From the NCBI GenBank assembly GCA_026005075.1, contig BPKJ01000001.1, forward strand, positions 310,001 through 374,000: 64,000 nucleotides of DNA, read 5' to 3'. A model generated the notes under the pieces. That model saw only the letters and a program-made list of their open reading frames with translations, ran no database searches and had not been told where the DNA came from. A program made the position numbers and the translations under genes. The number at the start of each line of letters is the position of its first letter. Position 1 is the first letter of the stretch. This document shows positions 9,028 through 20,757 of the stretch, one piece after another. The DNA is from Lysobacteraceae bacterium (lineage in GTDB: Bacteria; Pseudomonadota; Gammaproteobacteria; Xanthomonadales; Xanthomonadaceae).

Positions 9028-9495
9028 TCAGCCCAGCCACGCGGCGAGGAGCTGCAGCGCCGCGCAGACCAGGGCGCCGGCAACCAGGTCGTCGACCATC
9101 ACGCCCCAGCCGCCGGGCAGACGGCGGTCGCACCAGCCCACCGGACCGGGCTTGGCGATGTCGAGCAGCCGGAACAGTACGAAGCCCGCCGCCAGCCACG
9201 GCCATCCGGGCGGCAGCAGGAACAGCGCCAGCCACAGCCCCACCCACTCGTCGATCACGACCCAGCCCGGGTCGTGCCCGGCGCCACGGGTTTCCTGCCG
9301 GTGGCACAGCCACAGCCCCAGCGCGAGGCAGGCCAGTACCGCGGCAAGGTAGGCCGGCACGGGCAGCGTGCGCAGCCCCCACCAGGGCAGCAGCGCGGCC
9401 AGGCTGCCGAAGGTGCCGGGTGCACGCGGCACGAGGCCGCTGCCCAGACCGCTGGCGAGCAGCACCTCCCAGTGCCACCACGGCGGCCGGCTCAT
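9028..9495 (-). CDS. pgpA: phosphatidylglycerophosphatase A
   Basis: Dephosphorylates phosphatidylglycerophosphate in the inner membrane. 155 residues, with LASGLGSGLVPRAPGTFGS at the N-terminus, several hydrophobic helices, the acidic VIDEWVG motif and a late VMVDDLVAG motif, all hallmarks of PgpA. The ATG at 9495 overlaps the thiL stop as ATGA. It is the last gene of the riboflavin/thiamine operon, a position (nusB-thiL-pgpA) common in Gammaproteobacteria. Confidence 0.93.
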   Translation of the reverse strand: MSRPPWWHWEVLLASGLGSGLVPRAPGTFGSLAALLPWWGLRTLPVPAYLAAVLACLALGLWLCHRQETRGAGHDPGWVVIDEWVGLWLALFLLPPGWPWLAAGFVLFRLLDIAKPGPVGWCDRRLPGGWGVMVDDLVAGALVCAALQLLAAWLG

Positions 9496-10442
9496 GGCGG
9501 ATCCGCGAAGTGCTGCCAGGCCCGGGCCGGCGGCGGCCAGAGCCGCCCATCGGGGCGGTAGAGGCGCAGCCCGGGGCGCAGGTCGATGCGACCGATCCGG
9601 GTCGCCGCCACGCCTTGGGCGGCCAGCGCCGCGCTCACCGCCTCGCGGCGTTCCGGCGGCGCGGTGAAGGCCAGCTCGTAGTCGTCGCCGCCGCACAGCT
9701 GATACCGCCAGCGCGTCTCCGCCTCCGGCACCGCGGCGCACAGCGCCGGCGAGGCGGGCAAGTCGGCGAGCTCGAGATCGGCACCGCAGCCGGAGGCGGC
9801 CAGCACATGGCCAAGATCGCCGAGCAGGCCGTCGGAGAGATCGATCGCGGCGTGCGCCAGCCCGCGCAGGGCCAGTCCCGCCGCGCAACGCGGTTCGGGG
9901 CGGCGCAGGCGGGCGAGGAGCCAGGGCTCGGCGGCCTCGCCCAGGGCCAGCGCCGCCGCGGCGTCGCCCAGCGTGCCGGTCACCCAGACCTCGTCCCCGG
10001 GGCGGGCGGCGTCGCGGCGCAGCGCCTGCCCGGGCGGCACCCAGCCGAGCACGGTCAGGGTCACCGCCAGCGGCCCGCGCGTGGTGTCCCCGCCGACCAG
10101 CGCCATGCCATGGCGGCGGGCAAGTCCGCCGAGGCCGTCGAGGAAACCGTCCAGCCAGCCCGTGTCGGCCCCGGGCAGGGACAGGGCCAGCAGGCAGGCT
10201 GCGGGCTCGGCCGCCATCGCGGCCAGATCGCTGAGGTTGACCGCCGCGGCCTTGTGGCCGATGTCGGCCGGAGGATCGTCGGGACGGAAATGCACCCCGG
10301 CGAGCAGGCTGTCGGTGCTGACCGCGAGCAGATGCCCCGGTCGCGGGGCCAGCAGGGCGCCGTCGTCACCGATGCCCAGCTCGGGTGCGGCCGGCGAGGG
10401 AAAACGCGCGCGGATCCGCGCGATCAGGTCGAACTCGCTCAT
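9492..10442 (-). CDS. thiL: thiamine-monophosphate kinase
   Basis: Phosphorylates thiamine monophosphate to the diphosphate cofactor. 316 residues, with the AIR-synthase-like ATP-binding fold: FDLIARIRARF at the N-terminus, GIGDDGALL for metal and nucleotide binding, VSTDSLLAGVHF, LSDLAAMAAEP and the glycine-rich GGDDYEL near residue 220. It follows nusB by 54 bases and overlaps pgpA. Confidence 0.94.
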   Translation of the reverse strand: MSEFDLIARIRARFPSPAAPELGIGDDGALLAPRPGHLLAVSTDSLLAGVHFRPDDPPADIGHKAAAVNLSDLAAMAAEPAACLLALSLPGADTGWLDGFLDGLGGLARRHGMALVGGDTTRGPLAVTLTVLGWVPPGQALRRDAARPGDEVWVTGTLGDAAAALALGEAAEPWLLARLRRPEPRCAAGLALRGLAHAAIDLSDGLLGDLGHVLAASGCGADLELADLPASPALCAAVPEAETRWRYQLCGGDDYELAFTAPPERREAVSAALAAQGVAATRIGRIDLRPGLRLYRPDGRLWPPPARAWQHFADPP

Positions 10443-10496
10443 GGCGTGGCGCCAGGGACGGGGGCCGGGACCGGCGGCGGCACGCGGCGGGCGCTC

Positions 10497-10958
10497 CTAG
10501 CGCCGGCGTTCCGCCGCGGTCTCGGCCGGACGGAAGGCCTGGCAGGCGCGGTCGAGCACGCCGTTGACGTAGGTGTGGCCGTGGTCGGCGCCGAAGCGCT
10601 TGGCGGTCTCGATGGCCTCGTTGAGCACGACCCGGTAGGGCACGTCCGGCCGGTGCAGCAGCTCGTAGGCGGCGAGCCGCAGCACCCCGCGCTCGACCGG
10701 ATCGACCTGCTCGACCGGCCGGTCGAGGAACGGCTGCAAGGCGGCGTCCAGCTCCTCGACCCGGGCGGCGACACCGCGCAGGAGATCCTCGAAGTAGGCA
10801 AGGTCCGCCTGTTCGCGCTCCTGCTCGTGGGCGAACTCCTCGATCACCCCCTCGATCGGGCGGCCGCTCATCTGCCATGCGTACACCGCCTGCAGCGCGC
10901 GGCGGCGCGCGCGTGAACGCTGGACCGGGTCGATGCCGTCGCTGCGTCGCTTCCTCAT
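10497..10958 (-). CDS. nusB: transcription antitermination factor NusB
   Basis: Binds boxA RNA with NusE (S10) for rRNA antitermination. 153 residues, all helical, with the N-terminal [17 protein letters not shown] and the conserved [13 protein letters not shown] and [13 protein letters not shown] helices. The ATG at 10958 overlaps the ribH stop as ATGA, the standard ribH-nusB arrangement. Confidence 0.94.
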   Translation of the reverse strand: MRKRRSDGIDPVQRSRARRRALQAVYAWQMSGRPIEGVIEEFAHEQEREQADLAYFEDLLRGVAARVEELDAALQPFLDRPVEQVDPVERGVLRLAAYELLHRPDVPYRVVLNEAIETAKRFGADHGHTYVNGVLDRACQAFRPAETAAERRR

Positions 10959-11422
10959 GGCAGTCTTCCGAGCAGCTGGGCCATCTCCAGGGCCGCCAGG
11001 GCCGCCTCCTCGCCCTTGTTGCCCAGCGCTCCGCCCGCCCGCGCCTCGGCGTCCTCGTGGCGCTCCACCGCGAGCACGCCGTTGGCCACCGGGACGCCAT
11101 GGTCGAGGGCGACGCGCATCAGGCCCTCGGCGCAGCGGTCGGCCACATGCTCGAAATGACGGGTGTCGCCGCGCACCACACAGCCGAGCGCGACCACCCC
11201 CTGGTAGCGGCCGCTGGCCGCCGCCCGCTGCGCCGCGAGCGGGATCTCCCACGCGCCGGGCACGCGAACCACGTCCAGCGCCGTCGGCGCCAGTCCGTAG
11301 CCGGCAAAGGTCTGCCGCGCGCCCTCGACCAGCCGGTCGACGATGCGCGGGTTCCAGCGGCTCGCGATGATGACGAAACGATGCTTCGGATCGACTCGAA
11401 GATCGGCTTCGAGGTGGGCCAT
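10955..11422 (-). CDS. ribH: 6,7-dimethyl-8-ribityllumazine synthase
   Basis: Penultimate riboflavin step: joins the ribityl-aminouracil and dihydroxybutanone phosphate. 155 residues, with [16 protein letters not shown], the VPGAWEIP loop and [14 protein letters not shown] at the active site; [15 protein letters not shown] ends the fold. It starts 73 bases after the ribB stop and is coupled to nusB. Confidence 0.95.
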   Translation of the reverse strand: MAHLEADLRVDPKHRFVIIASRWNPRIVDRLVEGARQTFAGYGLAPTALDVVRVPGAWEIPLAAQRAAASGRYQGVVALGCVVRGDTRHFEHVADRCAEGLMRVALDHGVPVANGVLAVERHEDAEARAGGALGNKGEEAALAALEMAQLLGRLP

Positions 11423-11495
11423 GCAGCAGTCCCCGTGGACGAGGCCGCCATTCTAGCAGCGCCGCCCGTCCCCTCCGCCGCCGGCCGCCGCCGCC

Positions 11496-12606
11496 TCACT
11501 GCCGCGCGTACTCGCGGAAGTCGACGATCTCCAGCCCGTAGCCGGCCAGTCCCACCTGCCGGCGCGGCGTGCCGAGCACGATGAGCTTGCCGAGCCCGAG
11601 GTCGGCGAGGATCTGTCCGCCGGCACCGTTGCGCCGCCACTCCTGCAGGCTGCCCTGCCGGCCGCGCCCCGCGGGCACGGGCTCCTCGCGGATGCGGGCC
11701 AGCAGCGCGTCCGGCTCGTGCGCCTCGCCGAGCACCACCACCACGCCGCGGCCCGCCTCGGCGATGCAGGCGAGGGCACGCTCGAGGGGAAGGCCGAAAT
11801 CGGGCCGCTGCCAGCCGAGCACATCGGCCAGCGGATTGTGCACGTGCACGCGGACCAGCGTCGGCTCGGCCGCCGACGGCTGGCCGCGGACCAGCGCGAA
11901 ATGGAGCTGCCCGCCCACCCGGTCGCGGTAGGTATGGAGCAGGAACGGGCCGTGCGCGGTGACGGATCTCGCGACGGTCGACGCGCTCGACCGTGTGCTC
12001 GGTCTCCAGGCGGTAGCGGATCAGGTCCTCGATCGAGCCGATCTTCAGCCCGTGCTGGCGGGCGAAGACCTCGAGCTGGGGCCGCCGCGCCATGCTGCCG
12101 TCCTCGTTGAGGATCTCGACCAGCACGCCGGCGGGCTCGAGCCCGGCCAGGCGGGCGAGGTCGCTGGCCGCCTCGGTGTGGCCGGCACGGGTCAGCACGC
12201 CGCCCGGCTGGGCGACCAGCGGGAAGACGTGGCCGGGCTGGTGCAGGTCCTCGGGGCGGGCATCCGGGCGCACCGCGGTGCGGATGGTGTGGGCACGGTC
12301 GTAGGCCGAGATGCCGGTGGTCACGCCCTCGGCGGCCTCGATGCTGACGGTGAAGTTGGTGTGGTGCTGCGAGCGGTTGTGCTGCACCATCGGCGACAGG
12401 CCGAGCTGGCGCGCGCGCTCGCGGGTGATGGACAGGCAGACCAGGCCGCGGGCATGGGTGACCATGAAGTTGATGTCCGAAGGCCGCACCAGTTCGGCGG
12501 CCATGATCAGGTCGCCCTCGTTCTCGCGGTCCTCGTCGTCGACGATGACCACCATGCGTCCCTGCCGGATCTCCTCCAGCAGCTCGGGAATCGGGGCAAA
12601 GCTCAT
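11496..12606 (-). CDS. ribB: 3,4-dihydroxy-2-butanone-4-phosphate synthase fused to a degenerate GTP cyclohydrolase II-like domain (RibBX type), apparent frameshift
   Basis: Makes dihydroxybutanone phosphate from ribulose 5-phosphate. The N-terminal domain (about residues 1-200) has the [11 protein letters not shown] metal/substrate loop and HARGLVC. The second domain resembles GTP cyclohydrolase II, but the region that should hold the zinc cysteines reads [15 protein letters not shown] with no CxxxxxxxCxC, so it should not open GTP; this is the RibBX arrangement, and a separate ribA is expected elsewhere. One extra base at about 11964-11965 (GG where one G restores the frame) splits the gene; downstream the frame [18 protein letters not shown] resumes as expected. 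I treat it as one gene of about 369 residues. The ATG at 12606 overlaps the ribE stop. Confidence 0.88.
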
Positions 12607-13205
12607 GGCTGCATCCTCGCCTGGAGCAGGCGTTCGGCGTAACGGGCGATCAGATCGACCTCGAGGTTGACGGGGGTGCCGACGCCGATGGAGGCGAACC
12701 GGGTCCGCGCCACGGTGTGCGGAATCAGCGCCACCTCGAAACCCGTCGCATCGACGGCATTCACGGTCAGGCTGACGCCGTCCACGGCGATCGAGCCCTT
12801 GACCGCGACGTAGCGCAACAGCCCGGCCGGGGCCTCGAAACGCCAGCGCTGGGCGCGGGCGTCGGCATGGATGGCCTGCACCTTGCCGACGCCATCGACA
12901 TGGCCGGCGACGATGTGCCCGCCGAAGCGGGTGGTCGGCAGCATGGCCCGCTCCAGATTGACCGCATCCCCCACCTGCCACCTGCCCAGCGTGGTGCAGG
13001 CCAGGGTCTCGGTGGAGACGTCGGCGGCGAAGTGCCCGGCATCGTGTTCGACCACGGTCAGGCAGCAGCCGTTGACGGCGATGCTCTCGCCCTCCTCCAC
13101 GGCCTCGAACGGCAGGCTGCCGACCGCGACGCGCAGCCGCAGATCGCCGCCCGTGGGCTCGAGCGCGGCCACCCGCCCCACGCCCTGGATCAGACCGGTG
13201 AACAT
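12603..13205 (-). CDS. ribE: riboflavin synthase alpha chain
   Basis: Dismutates two lumazines to riboflavin. 200 residues with the internal duplication typical of the enzyme: [10 protein letters not shown] at the N-terminus, [12 protein letters not shown] in the first barrel and [12 protein letters not shown] in the second, and [11 protein letters not shown] between them. The start at 13205 lies 16 bases inside the end of ribD; its stop overlaps ribB as ATGA. Confidence 0.94.
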   Translation of the reverse strand: MFTGLIQGVGRVAALEPTGGDLRLRVAVGSLPFEAVEEGESIAVNGCCLTVVEHDAGHFAADVSTETLACTTLGRWQVGDAVNLERAMLPTTRFGGHIVAGHVDGVGKVQAIHADARAQRWRFEAPAGLLRYVAVKGSIAVDGVSLTVNAVDATGFEVALIPHTVARTRFASIGVGTPVNLEVDLIARYAERLLQARMQP

Positions 13206-14311
13206 GCTTCCTCCACACCCTCCGCCGCAAGCTCGGGCCGCAGCCGCCAGCACAGATCCGCGCCGATCGCACGCCGCTCGACGGTACGGAAGCGCCAGCG
13301 CTGCATCATCCGCTGAAGATGCACGCCGGCGAACAGCGGCCGCGCCGACTCGCCGAGCACGCAGGGGGCGATGTAGAGCAGCAGCTCGTCCACGAAGCCG
13401 CCGGCGAGCAGCGCCCCGGCAAGACGCGGCCCGCACTCGGCCTGCACCTCGTTGAGGCCGCGCGCGCCGAGTTCGCGCAGGAGATGCCCAAGCTCGAGCC
13501 GCCCGGCGTGGGCCGGGACCGCGAGGCACTCGCAACCGGGAACCGTCTGCCGCAGCCCCTCGGGCAGCGCCAGCCAGACCGGGGCCAGGCCATCGCCGAG
13601 CAGGCTGGCGCCGAGGGGCGGACCCGAGGCCCCGCAGACGATCACCCGCACCGGCGCAAGGCAGGCGCCTTCGACCCGCGCGGTCAGCGCCGGGTCGTCC
13701 CGGCGCACCGTCTCGGCCCCGGTCAGGATCGCCGAGCTGCGGGCACGCCAGCGCTGCACGTCGGCCCGCGCCTGCCGGCCCGTGATCCACTTCGACTCGC
13801 CCGAGGCGAGCGCGGTGCGCCCGTCGAGCGAGGCGGCCAGCTTCAGCCGCAACCAGGGTCGACCGCGCTCGATCCGGGAGAAGAAGCCGAGGTTGAGCTC
13901 GCGCGCCTGCGCCGCCATCAGCCCCTGCTCGACCGCCACCCCGGCCGCGCGCAGGCGGGCGCTGCCGCGCCCGTCCACCTGCGGAAACGGATCCTGCACC
14001 GCGACCACCACCCGCGCGATGCCCGCCGCGATCAGCGCATCGGCACAGGGTGGCGTGCGGCCATGATGGGCGCAGGGCTCGAGGGTGACGTAGGCGGTCG
14101 CCCCGCGGGCACGCTCGCCGGCCTCGGCCAGCGCTTCGACCTCGGCGTGCGGTGCGCCGGCGCGGCGGTGCCAGCCCCGCCCGACGATCTCCCCCTCGCG
14201 CGCGATCACGCAACCCACCCGCGGGTTGGGGTCGGTGGTCCACAGGCCGCGGGCCGCCAGCCTCAGGGCCTCGGCCATGCAGGCGTGGTCGAAGGCATCG
14301 AACCCGCTCAA
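13190..14311 (-). CDS. ribD: bifunctional riboflavin deaminase/reductase RibD
   Basis: Second and third steps of the pyrimidine branch: deamination of the diaminopyrimidinone, then NADPH reduction. The N-terminal deaminase has HAEVEAL and [12 protein letters not shown], which supply the zinc ligands; the reductase domain follows ([32 protein letters not shown]). I chose a TTG at 14311 with AGG a few bases upstream, because homologues carry the [13 protein letters not shown] segment that it includes. An ATG at 14278 would remove 11 residues. The length, 373 residues, is normal. Confidence 0.91.
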   Translation of the reverse strand: MSGFDAFDHACMAEALRLAARGLWTTDPNPRVGCVIAREGEIVGRGWHRRAGAPHAEVEALAEAGERARGATAYVTLEPCAHHGRTPPCADALIAAGIARVVVAVQDPFPQVDGRGSARLRAAGVAVEQGLMAAQARELNLGFFSRIERGRPWLRLKLAASLDGRTALASGESKWITGRQARADVQRWRARSSAILTGAETVRRDDPALTARVEGACLAPVRVIVCGASGPPLGASLLGDGLAPVWLALPEGLRQTVPGCECLAVPAHAGRLELGHLLRELGARGLNEVQAECGPRLAGALLAGGFVDELLLYIAPCVLGESARPLFAGVHLQRMMQRWRFRTVERRAIGADLCWRLRPELAAEGVEEACSPV

Positions 14312-14372
14312 GGCAGCACCTGCGCACTCCGCTGACCGCCCGCCACCCGCGGGGCGCACGCATCCGGCCGGC

Positions 14373-14885
14373 TCACCTGCGTCGCTTCCCCATGTCGTCC
14401 AGCAAGGGCAACTGCAGGCCTTCGAGGCTGGGCAGGTCCCGCTCGAGGCGCTCGATCTCCTCGCGGAAGGCCTGCACGTCCTCGAAGCTGCGGTAGACCG
14501 AGGCGAAACGCACGTAGGCCACCTGGTCGAGCTTCTTGAGCTCGGCCATCACGCATTCGCCCACCCGCAGCGAGGGGATCTCGCGTTCCCCGGCAAGACG
14601 CAAGGTGCGGATCACCTCGCGCACGGCATGCTCGATGCGCTCGGCCGGCACCGCCCGCTTGTGCAGGGCACGCTCGAAACTGGTGCGCAGCTTGTGCTCG
14701 TCGAAGGCCTCCCGCCGCCCGTCGCTCTTGACCACGCTCGGCAGCTTGATTTCCGCGGTCTCGAAGGTCGAGAAGCGCTCGCCGCAGGCCACGCACTCAC
14801 GGCGGCGGCGGATGGTGCTGCCCTCGTCGGCCAGCCGCGAGTCGATCACGCGGGTTTCCTCGTGATGGCAGAACGGGCAGTACAT
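14373..14885 (-). CDS. nrdR: transcriptional repressor NrdR
   Basis: Nucleotide-sensing repressor of ribonucleotide reductase genes. 170 residues: an N-terminal zinc ribbon with CPFC and CVAC pairs, the [17 protein letters not shown] linker, then an ATP-cone domain ([14 protein letters not shown]). It sits between glyA and ribD. No NrdR box was recognised inside the window, so its targets lie elsewhere. Confidence 0.95.
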   Translation of the reverse strand: MYCPFCHHEETRVIDSRLADEGSTIRRRRECVACGERFSTFETAEIKLPSVVKSDGRREAFDEHKLRTSFERALHKRAVPAERIEHAVREVIRTLRLAGEREIPSLRVGECVMAELKKLDQVAYVRFASVYRSFEDVQAFREEIERLERDLPSLEGLQLPLLDDMGKRRR

Positions 14886-14891
14886 CGCGCC

Positions 14892-16142
14892 TCAGCCGTA
14901 GACCGGAAACGCCCGGCACTGGGCGCAGACCTTCTCGCGGACCGCCGCGATCACGCCCTCGTCGTCGGGGGCGTCGAGGACGTCGGCAATCCAGCCGGCG
15001 AGGTCGGCGCACTCCTTCTCGCCGTACCCACGGGTGGTGACCGCGGGCGTGCCGATGCGCAGCCCGGAGGTGATGAACGGCGAACGCGGGTCGTTGGGCA
15101 CGGCGTTCTTGTTGACGGTGATGTGCGCACGCCCCAGCGCCGCCTCGGCGTCCTTGCCGGTGACCTCGCGGCCGATCAGGTCGATCAGCATCAGGTGGTT
15201 GTCGGTGCCGCCGGAGACGATGCGGTAGCCGCGCTCCATCAGCACGCGGGCCATCACCTGGGCGTTGCGGACCACCTGCTCCTGGTAGGCCCGGAACTCC
15301 GGCTGCAGGGCTTCCTTGAAGGCCACCGCCTTGGCCGCGATGACGTGCATCAGCGGGCCGCCCTGGGTGCCCGGAAACACCAGCGACTGCAGTTTCTTCT
15401 CCAGCGCCTCGTTGCCGCGGGCGAGGATGATGCCGCCGCGCGGGCCGCGCAGGGTCTTGTGGGTGGTCGAGGTGACCACGTCGGCGTGCGGCACCGGGTT
15501 GGGATACACCCCCGCCGCGACCAGTCCGGCGACGTGGGCCATGTCGACGAAGAAATATGCGCCGACCGACTTCGCGATCTTTGCCATGCGCGCCCAGTCG
15601 ATCCGCCGCGAGTAGGCCGAGAAGCCGCCAACCAGCATCCTTGGGCGGTGTTCGCGCGCCAGCTGCTCGATCTGGTCGTAGTCGATCAGCCCGTCCGCAC
15701 CGACGCCGTACTGCACGGCGTGGAACAGCCTGCCGCTGAAGTTGACCTTGGCGCCATGGGTGAGGTGGCCGCCGTGGGCAAGGCTCATGCCGAGGATGGT
15801 GTCGCCGGGCTCGAGCAGCGCGAGGTAGACCGCGGCGTTGGCCTGCGAGCCCGAATGCGGCTGGACGTTGGCGTAGTCGGCGCCGAACAGCTCGCGGGCA
15901 CGCTCGATCGCCAGCCGCTCGGCGACGTCGACATGCTCGCAGCCGCCGTAGTAGCGCTTGCCCGGGTAGCCTTCCGCGTACTTGTTGGTGAGCACGCTGC
16001 CCTGCGCCTCCAGCACCCGTGGACTGGCGTAGTTCTCGCTCGCGATCAGCTCGACGTGGTCCTCCTGGCGGGCGCGTTCGGCACGGATCGCGGCGGCCAG
16101 TTCGGGGTCGAAATCGGCAATGCACGTATCGGCGGGGAACAT
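14892..16142 (-). CDS. glyA: serine hydroxymethyltransferase
   Basis: Interconverts serine and glycine with tetrahydrofolate. 416 residues; the PLP lysine is K229 in [31 protein letters not shown] and HVAGLVAAG are all present. The ATG at 16142 has GGAG six bases upstream; the open frame continues much further but without similarity. It heads the nrdR-rib-nusB-thiL-pgpA operon, with only six bases before nrdR. A TATGAT hexamer on the minus strand at 16171-16176 is a possible -10 box. Confidence 0.95.
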   Translation of the reverse strand: MFPADTCIADFDPELAAAIRAERARQEDHVELIASENYASPRVLEAQGSVLTNKYAEGYPGKRYYGGCEHVDVAERLAIERARELFGADYANVQPHSGSQANAAVYLALLEPGDTILGMSLAHGGHLTHGAKVNFSGRLFHAVQYGVGADGLIDYDQIEQLAREHRPRMLVGGFSAYSRRIDWARMAKIAKSVGAYFFVDMAHVAGLVAAGVYPNPVPHADVVTSTTHKTLRGPRGGIILARGNEALEKKLQSLVFPGTQGGPLMHVIAAKAVAFKEALQPEFRAYQEQVVRNAQVMARVLMERGYRIVSGGTDNHLMLIDLIGREVTGKDAEAALGRAHITVNKNAVPNDPRSPFITSGLRIGTPAVTTRGYGEKECADLAGWIADVLDAPDDEGVIAAVREKVCAQCRAFPVYG

Positions 16143-16228
16143 GCGGGCTCCGTCGGCGGGAAAGCCCTCAATCATAGACCTTTTCGTGCCGGCCACGGCT
16201 TCACGCCGCGCGCCGAGCGGAAGGGCCC

Positions 16229-16257
16229 GTGACCCCGGCCGGCAAATGCGGGATAAT
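16229..16257 (+). promoter_or_regulatory. candidate sigma-70 promoter for ettA
   Basis: GTGACC at 16229-16234 and GATAAT at 16252-16257 are separated by 17 bases. They match four and five of six consensus positions, in the divergent intergenic space between glyA and ettA. This is a pattern match only. Confidence 0.4.
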
Positions 16258-16394
16258 CGCGCGCTTCCCGTCGCAGCGTCGCTGCGTGGCGCCGGACCGG
16301 TTCCGGCCGGCATTCCCGGCCCCGTTCCGCGGCCGCGCCCGCACGCTGCCGCGCCCTGCCAGTCCCCCCACCTCCGATCGGGTACCCGGCCACC

Positions 16395-18049
<1,655 letters not shown>

Positions 18050-18057
<8 letters not shown>

Positions 18058-18925
18058 CCCGGTACGGTGCCGGCGGGGGCCGCCGGGCCCGCCACAGGGC
18101 CCGGACGCCCGCCGGCACGAGGTGCGCGGCGAGAGCCAGCAGCAGCAGCGGCCCGGCCCACCACGGCGCGCGCGCGCGGTCGAACTTGCAGAAATAGCGC
18201 CACAGCCCGCGGTGCTTCTGCCACTCCACCCACAGCGGCCGGCGCCGGCTGCTGGTGCCCTTGAGGTGGGTGACGCGGACCCGTGGCGCGATGCCGACCC
18301 AGCCGCCCGCCTCGCGCACGCGCCGGCACAGGTCGAGGTCCTCGACGTGCAGCCGGTAGCCGGCATCGAAGCCGCCGACGGCCTCGAACAGCTGCCTCGG
18401 CATCAGCATCAGCGCCCCCGACACCGCCTCCAGCGGCTCGAACTCCGGCGCCGCCGCAGGGTCCTGCGCCCAGCGCGGAGCCGGCAGTTCGAGACGGCCG
18501 CGCAGCCAGCGCGCCGGGGTCGGATCGAGCCGCCGCGCCGCCGCCTGCAGCCGACCGTCGGCCTCGACCAGCTGCGCGCCGAGCAGGCCCTGCCCTGCCT
18601 GCCTTTGCGCAAGCCCGATCAGGGCCGCCAGCGCGCCCTCGGGAAGCAGGCAGTCGGGGTTGAGGAACAGCAGCCATGTGCCGCGCGCGAGCGCCGCGCC
18701 CTGGTTGCAGGCCACCGCAAAGCCCGGGTTGTCGGGGTTGCGCAGCCAGCGCACCGCGGCCGGCGCGCGCACCGTGCCGGCCGGGTCGCGCCGCGAGGCG
18801 TTGTCCACCACCACGATCTCGAGATCGACCCCCTCCTGCCTTGCCAGCGCCTGCAGGCAGGCCTCCAGCGTGGCCTCGCTGTCGTGGCTGACGAGGACCG
18901 CGGAGCAGGACGGAGGGGCGGTCAT
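18050..18925 (-). CDS. GT2-family glycosyltransferase (rhamnosyltransferase-like)
   Basis: 291 residues. The N-terminal nucleotide-sugar domain starts SAVLVSHDSEATLEACLQAL, with VVVDNAS and FLNPDCLLPEG (the DxD-like element) and a later HVEDLDLCRRV acceptor-region motif. The C-terminus carries one hydrophobic segment (about residues 255-280), suggesting membrane association. The start overlaps the stop of the 611-residue gene as ATGA. It is the distal gene of the second exporter locus and probably adds a sugar to the exported glycan; sugar specificity cannot be told. Confidence 0.87.
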
Positions 18926-20757
18926 TCCCGGATCGCGGCTGCGGCCAGCCAGCCTTGCGCGGCACCCAGCGCCACCTCCCAGGCCGCCGGCCAGGCCCTC
19001 AGCCCATCGACCAGCGCCATCGCCTCCTCGCGGAAGGCGGCCGCACAGTCGGCGCTGCCAGCGCCTGCCGGCCAGCCCGCCAGCCGCGGCGGGCCGCGCT
19101 CGATCAGCGCCCGCCCGTTGGCCTCGATCAGGCGGGCGAGGTCCTCGTGCCAGGCCTTGGGCAGGCCGGTGCCCGTGGCCGCCAGCACCTGCTGCGCCTG
19201 CTCGATGAACAGCGAACGCCGGTAGGCGAGGTATTCCTGCAGGTAGTGCAGCACCGTCGCCTCGCTGCCGGAGGCGAGGTCCTCCAGCCGGGCCGCGAAG
19301 ACCGACAGCCGCCGCGCGGGGTCGGTGCCGTGCAGATCCCCGGCCACGCTGCGCGCGAACTCGGCCAGGCAGTGGTTGAGGTCCGGGGTCTCGGGCAGCC
19401 CGAACAGCTCGCTGCGGTCGCGTGCGCCCTCCTGCCGGTGGCCGATGGCGTAGGGGGTGTCGATCTGCACCGCATCGCCATGGGCGACCGCACACAGGGC
19501 GCTGAACAGCGCATCCTCGCCCCGCCCGAAGGCGCTGGTCGGGGGAAGCAGGCGCGAGGCATCGACCGCGAAGGGGGTGAAGGCGCCGCCGTCCGAGACC
19601 TGGAAGCAGGCCGTGCCCCACCACACCGGCGGATCGCCGCGCAGCCGGGTCCAGCTCGCCTCGTCGCGGCACAGGGCGCTGCGCGCCGCGGGATCGAGCA
19701 GGAACAGCCAGGCCACGCCGGAGGCCCCGCTCTGGCCACGATGGCCGTTGACCGTGCTCAGCACCCGCCGGCCGGGGTCCAGCAAGGGCGCGCGGCTCGG
19801 CGCCAGCCCGGCCAGGTCCGCCGCCGCCATGCCCATCGCCGGCAGCCGCGCGCAGGCCGCGCCGAGGTTCTGCCCGCACAGGACGAGGTGCTCGGCGAGC
19901 AGATCGCGCTCGACCTCGGTGCCCGCGGCCAGCGCGCCGTTTACGTCGTCGAAACTGCGCACCGCCCAGCCGAGCGGCGCCGGACGCAGGCCCCGTGCGG
20001 CCTGCGGATGCGCACGCAAGGGGAACAGGAAATCGTCGTCGAGGAGCAGGTAGCGGCGCCCCGCCGCGAGCAGGCTGGCGAGGTTCTTGCCAATGCCACC
20101 GCCCCGCCGGCCGGCGAAGCGCCGCGGGCGGCGCAGCAGCGCCGCCGCCGCGGGACCGGCACGCTGCTCGAGGTCCTCGGCGATGGCGGACCACACCGCC
20201 TGATCGACATGGCGCACCTCGACCCCGCTGGCGGCGGCAAAGTCGGCCAGCAGCCGGCGGTGGGCGGCGGTGTTCGCGGCCTCGGTCGAGTCGTCGATCA
20301 CCACTACCGGGCCGGGCAGGCCGAACCTGCGGGCCTGTCCGATCAGGCTTGCGAGCAGGGCCTCGAGCTGCGCAGGCCGGTCGCAGGCGCGGATGAAGAT
20401 GCCGGCCACAGGCGCTGGCTCCACCGCCGGCGTGTTCGCAAAGCGCGTCAGCCACGCGTCGGCGGTGACCAGCAGCCCGCGCGCGGCCAGTCCCTCCAGC
20501 ACCCGGCGCACCGCCTGCTCCTTGCCCGCAAGACCGGCAATCCCCGCGGCGACGCGGCGCACGTGCACCTCCAGCGGCTGGAACTCCCGGCACAGGTCCA
20601 TGGCCTTGAGCACCTGCAGGGTCATGACGTGCGACTTGCCGAGCAGCGGATCGAAGAACACCGCCTCGTCGCTGCCCAGACGCGCGACACGGCCGTCGAT
20701 CGAGGCATAGAGGGTCGCCCCGGCCGCGGTGCCGGGTGCCTGCGGGGGCTGGCTCAT
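18922..20757 (-). CDS. 611-residue glycan-locus protein with GT-A-like core, unknown function
   Basis: I do not recognise a named family. Residues about 1-110 look like a small winged-helix or PqqD-like unit (LGKSHVMTLQVLKAMDL, then AVRRVLEGLAARGLLV). Residues about 115-400 start GIFIRACDRPAQLEALLASL, then VVVIDDSTEAANTAA and RYLLLDDDFLFPLR near residue 237, which resembles a GT-A nucleotide-sugar fold with a DDD metal motif. The rest is helical. There is no signal peptide or clear membrane segment. The start overlaps the methyltransferase stop and the stop overlaps the GT2 start (both ATGA), so it belongs to the exporter locus and may be an atypical glycosyltransferase. Confidence 0.7.
   Translation of the reverse strand: MSQPPQAPGTAAGATLYASIDGRVARLGSDEAVFFDPLLGKSHVMTLQVLKAMDLCREFQPLEVHVRRVAAGIAGLAGKEQAVRRVLEGLAARGLLVTADAWLTRFANTPAVEPAPVAGIFIRACDRPAQLEALLASLIGQARRFGLPGPVVVIDDSTEAANTAAHRRLLADFAAASGVEVRHVDQAVWSAIAEDLEQRAGPAAAALLRRPRRFAGRRGGGIGKNLASLLAAGRRYLLLDDDFLFPLRAHPQAARGLRPAPLGWAVRSFDDVNGALAAGTEVERDLLAEHLVLCGQNLGAACARLPAMGMAAADLAGLAPSRAPLLDPGRRVLSTVNGHRGQSGASGVAWLFLLDPAARSALCRDEASWTRLRGDPPVWWGTACFQVSDGGAFTPFAVDASRLLPPTSAFGRGEDALFSALCAVAHGDAVQIDTPYAIGHRQEGARDRSELFGLPETPDLNHCLAEFARSVAGDLHGTDPARRLSVFAARLEDLASGSEATVLHYLQEYLAYRRSLFIEQAQQVLAATGTGLPKAWHEDLARLIEANGRALIERGPPRLAGWPAGAGSADCAAAFREEAMALVDGLRAWPAAWEVALGAAQGWLAAAAIRE

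Noticed and set aside
7302-10916. 1204-codon plus-strand frame
   Set aside because: Antisense to CBS, pgpA, thiL and nusB; composition and lack of motifs show a GC shadow.
11960-11970. Programmed frameshift in ribB, ettA or pilQ
   Set aside because: The sites lack an X_XXY_YYZ slippery heptamer or a shared element, and most are +1 insertions in G/C runs; sequence error is simpler.
11119-13272. 717-codon minus frame spanning ribE and ribB
   Set aside because: Only part of this frame is real (the RibB N-terminus); the rest is shadow of ribE and of the post-frameshift part of ribB.
11423-14372. FMN riboswitch before the rib genes
   Set aside because: Intergenic spaces here are too short (73, 61 bases or overlaps) and none shows the conserved RFN elements.
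14226-16232. 668-codon plus-strand frame
   Set aside because: Antisense of nrdR and glyA, whose frames have full family motifs.
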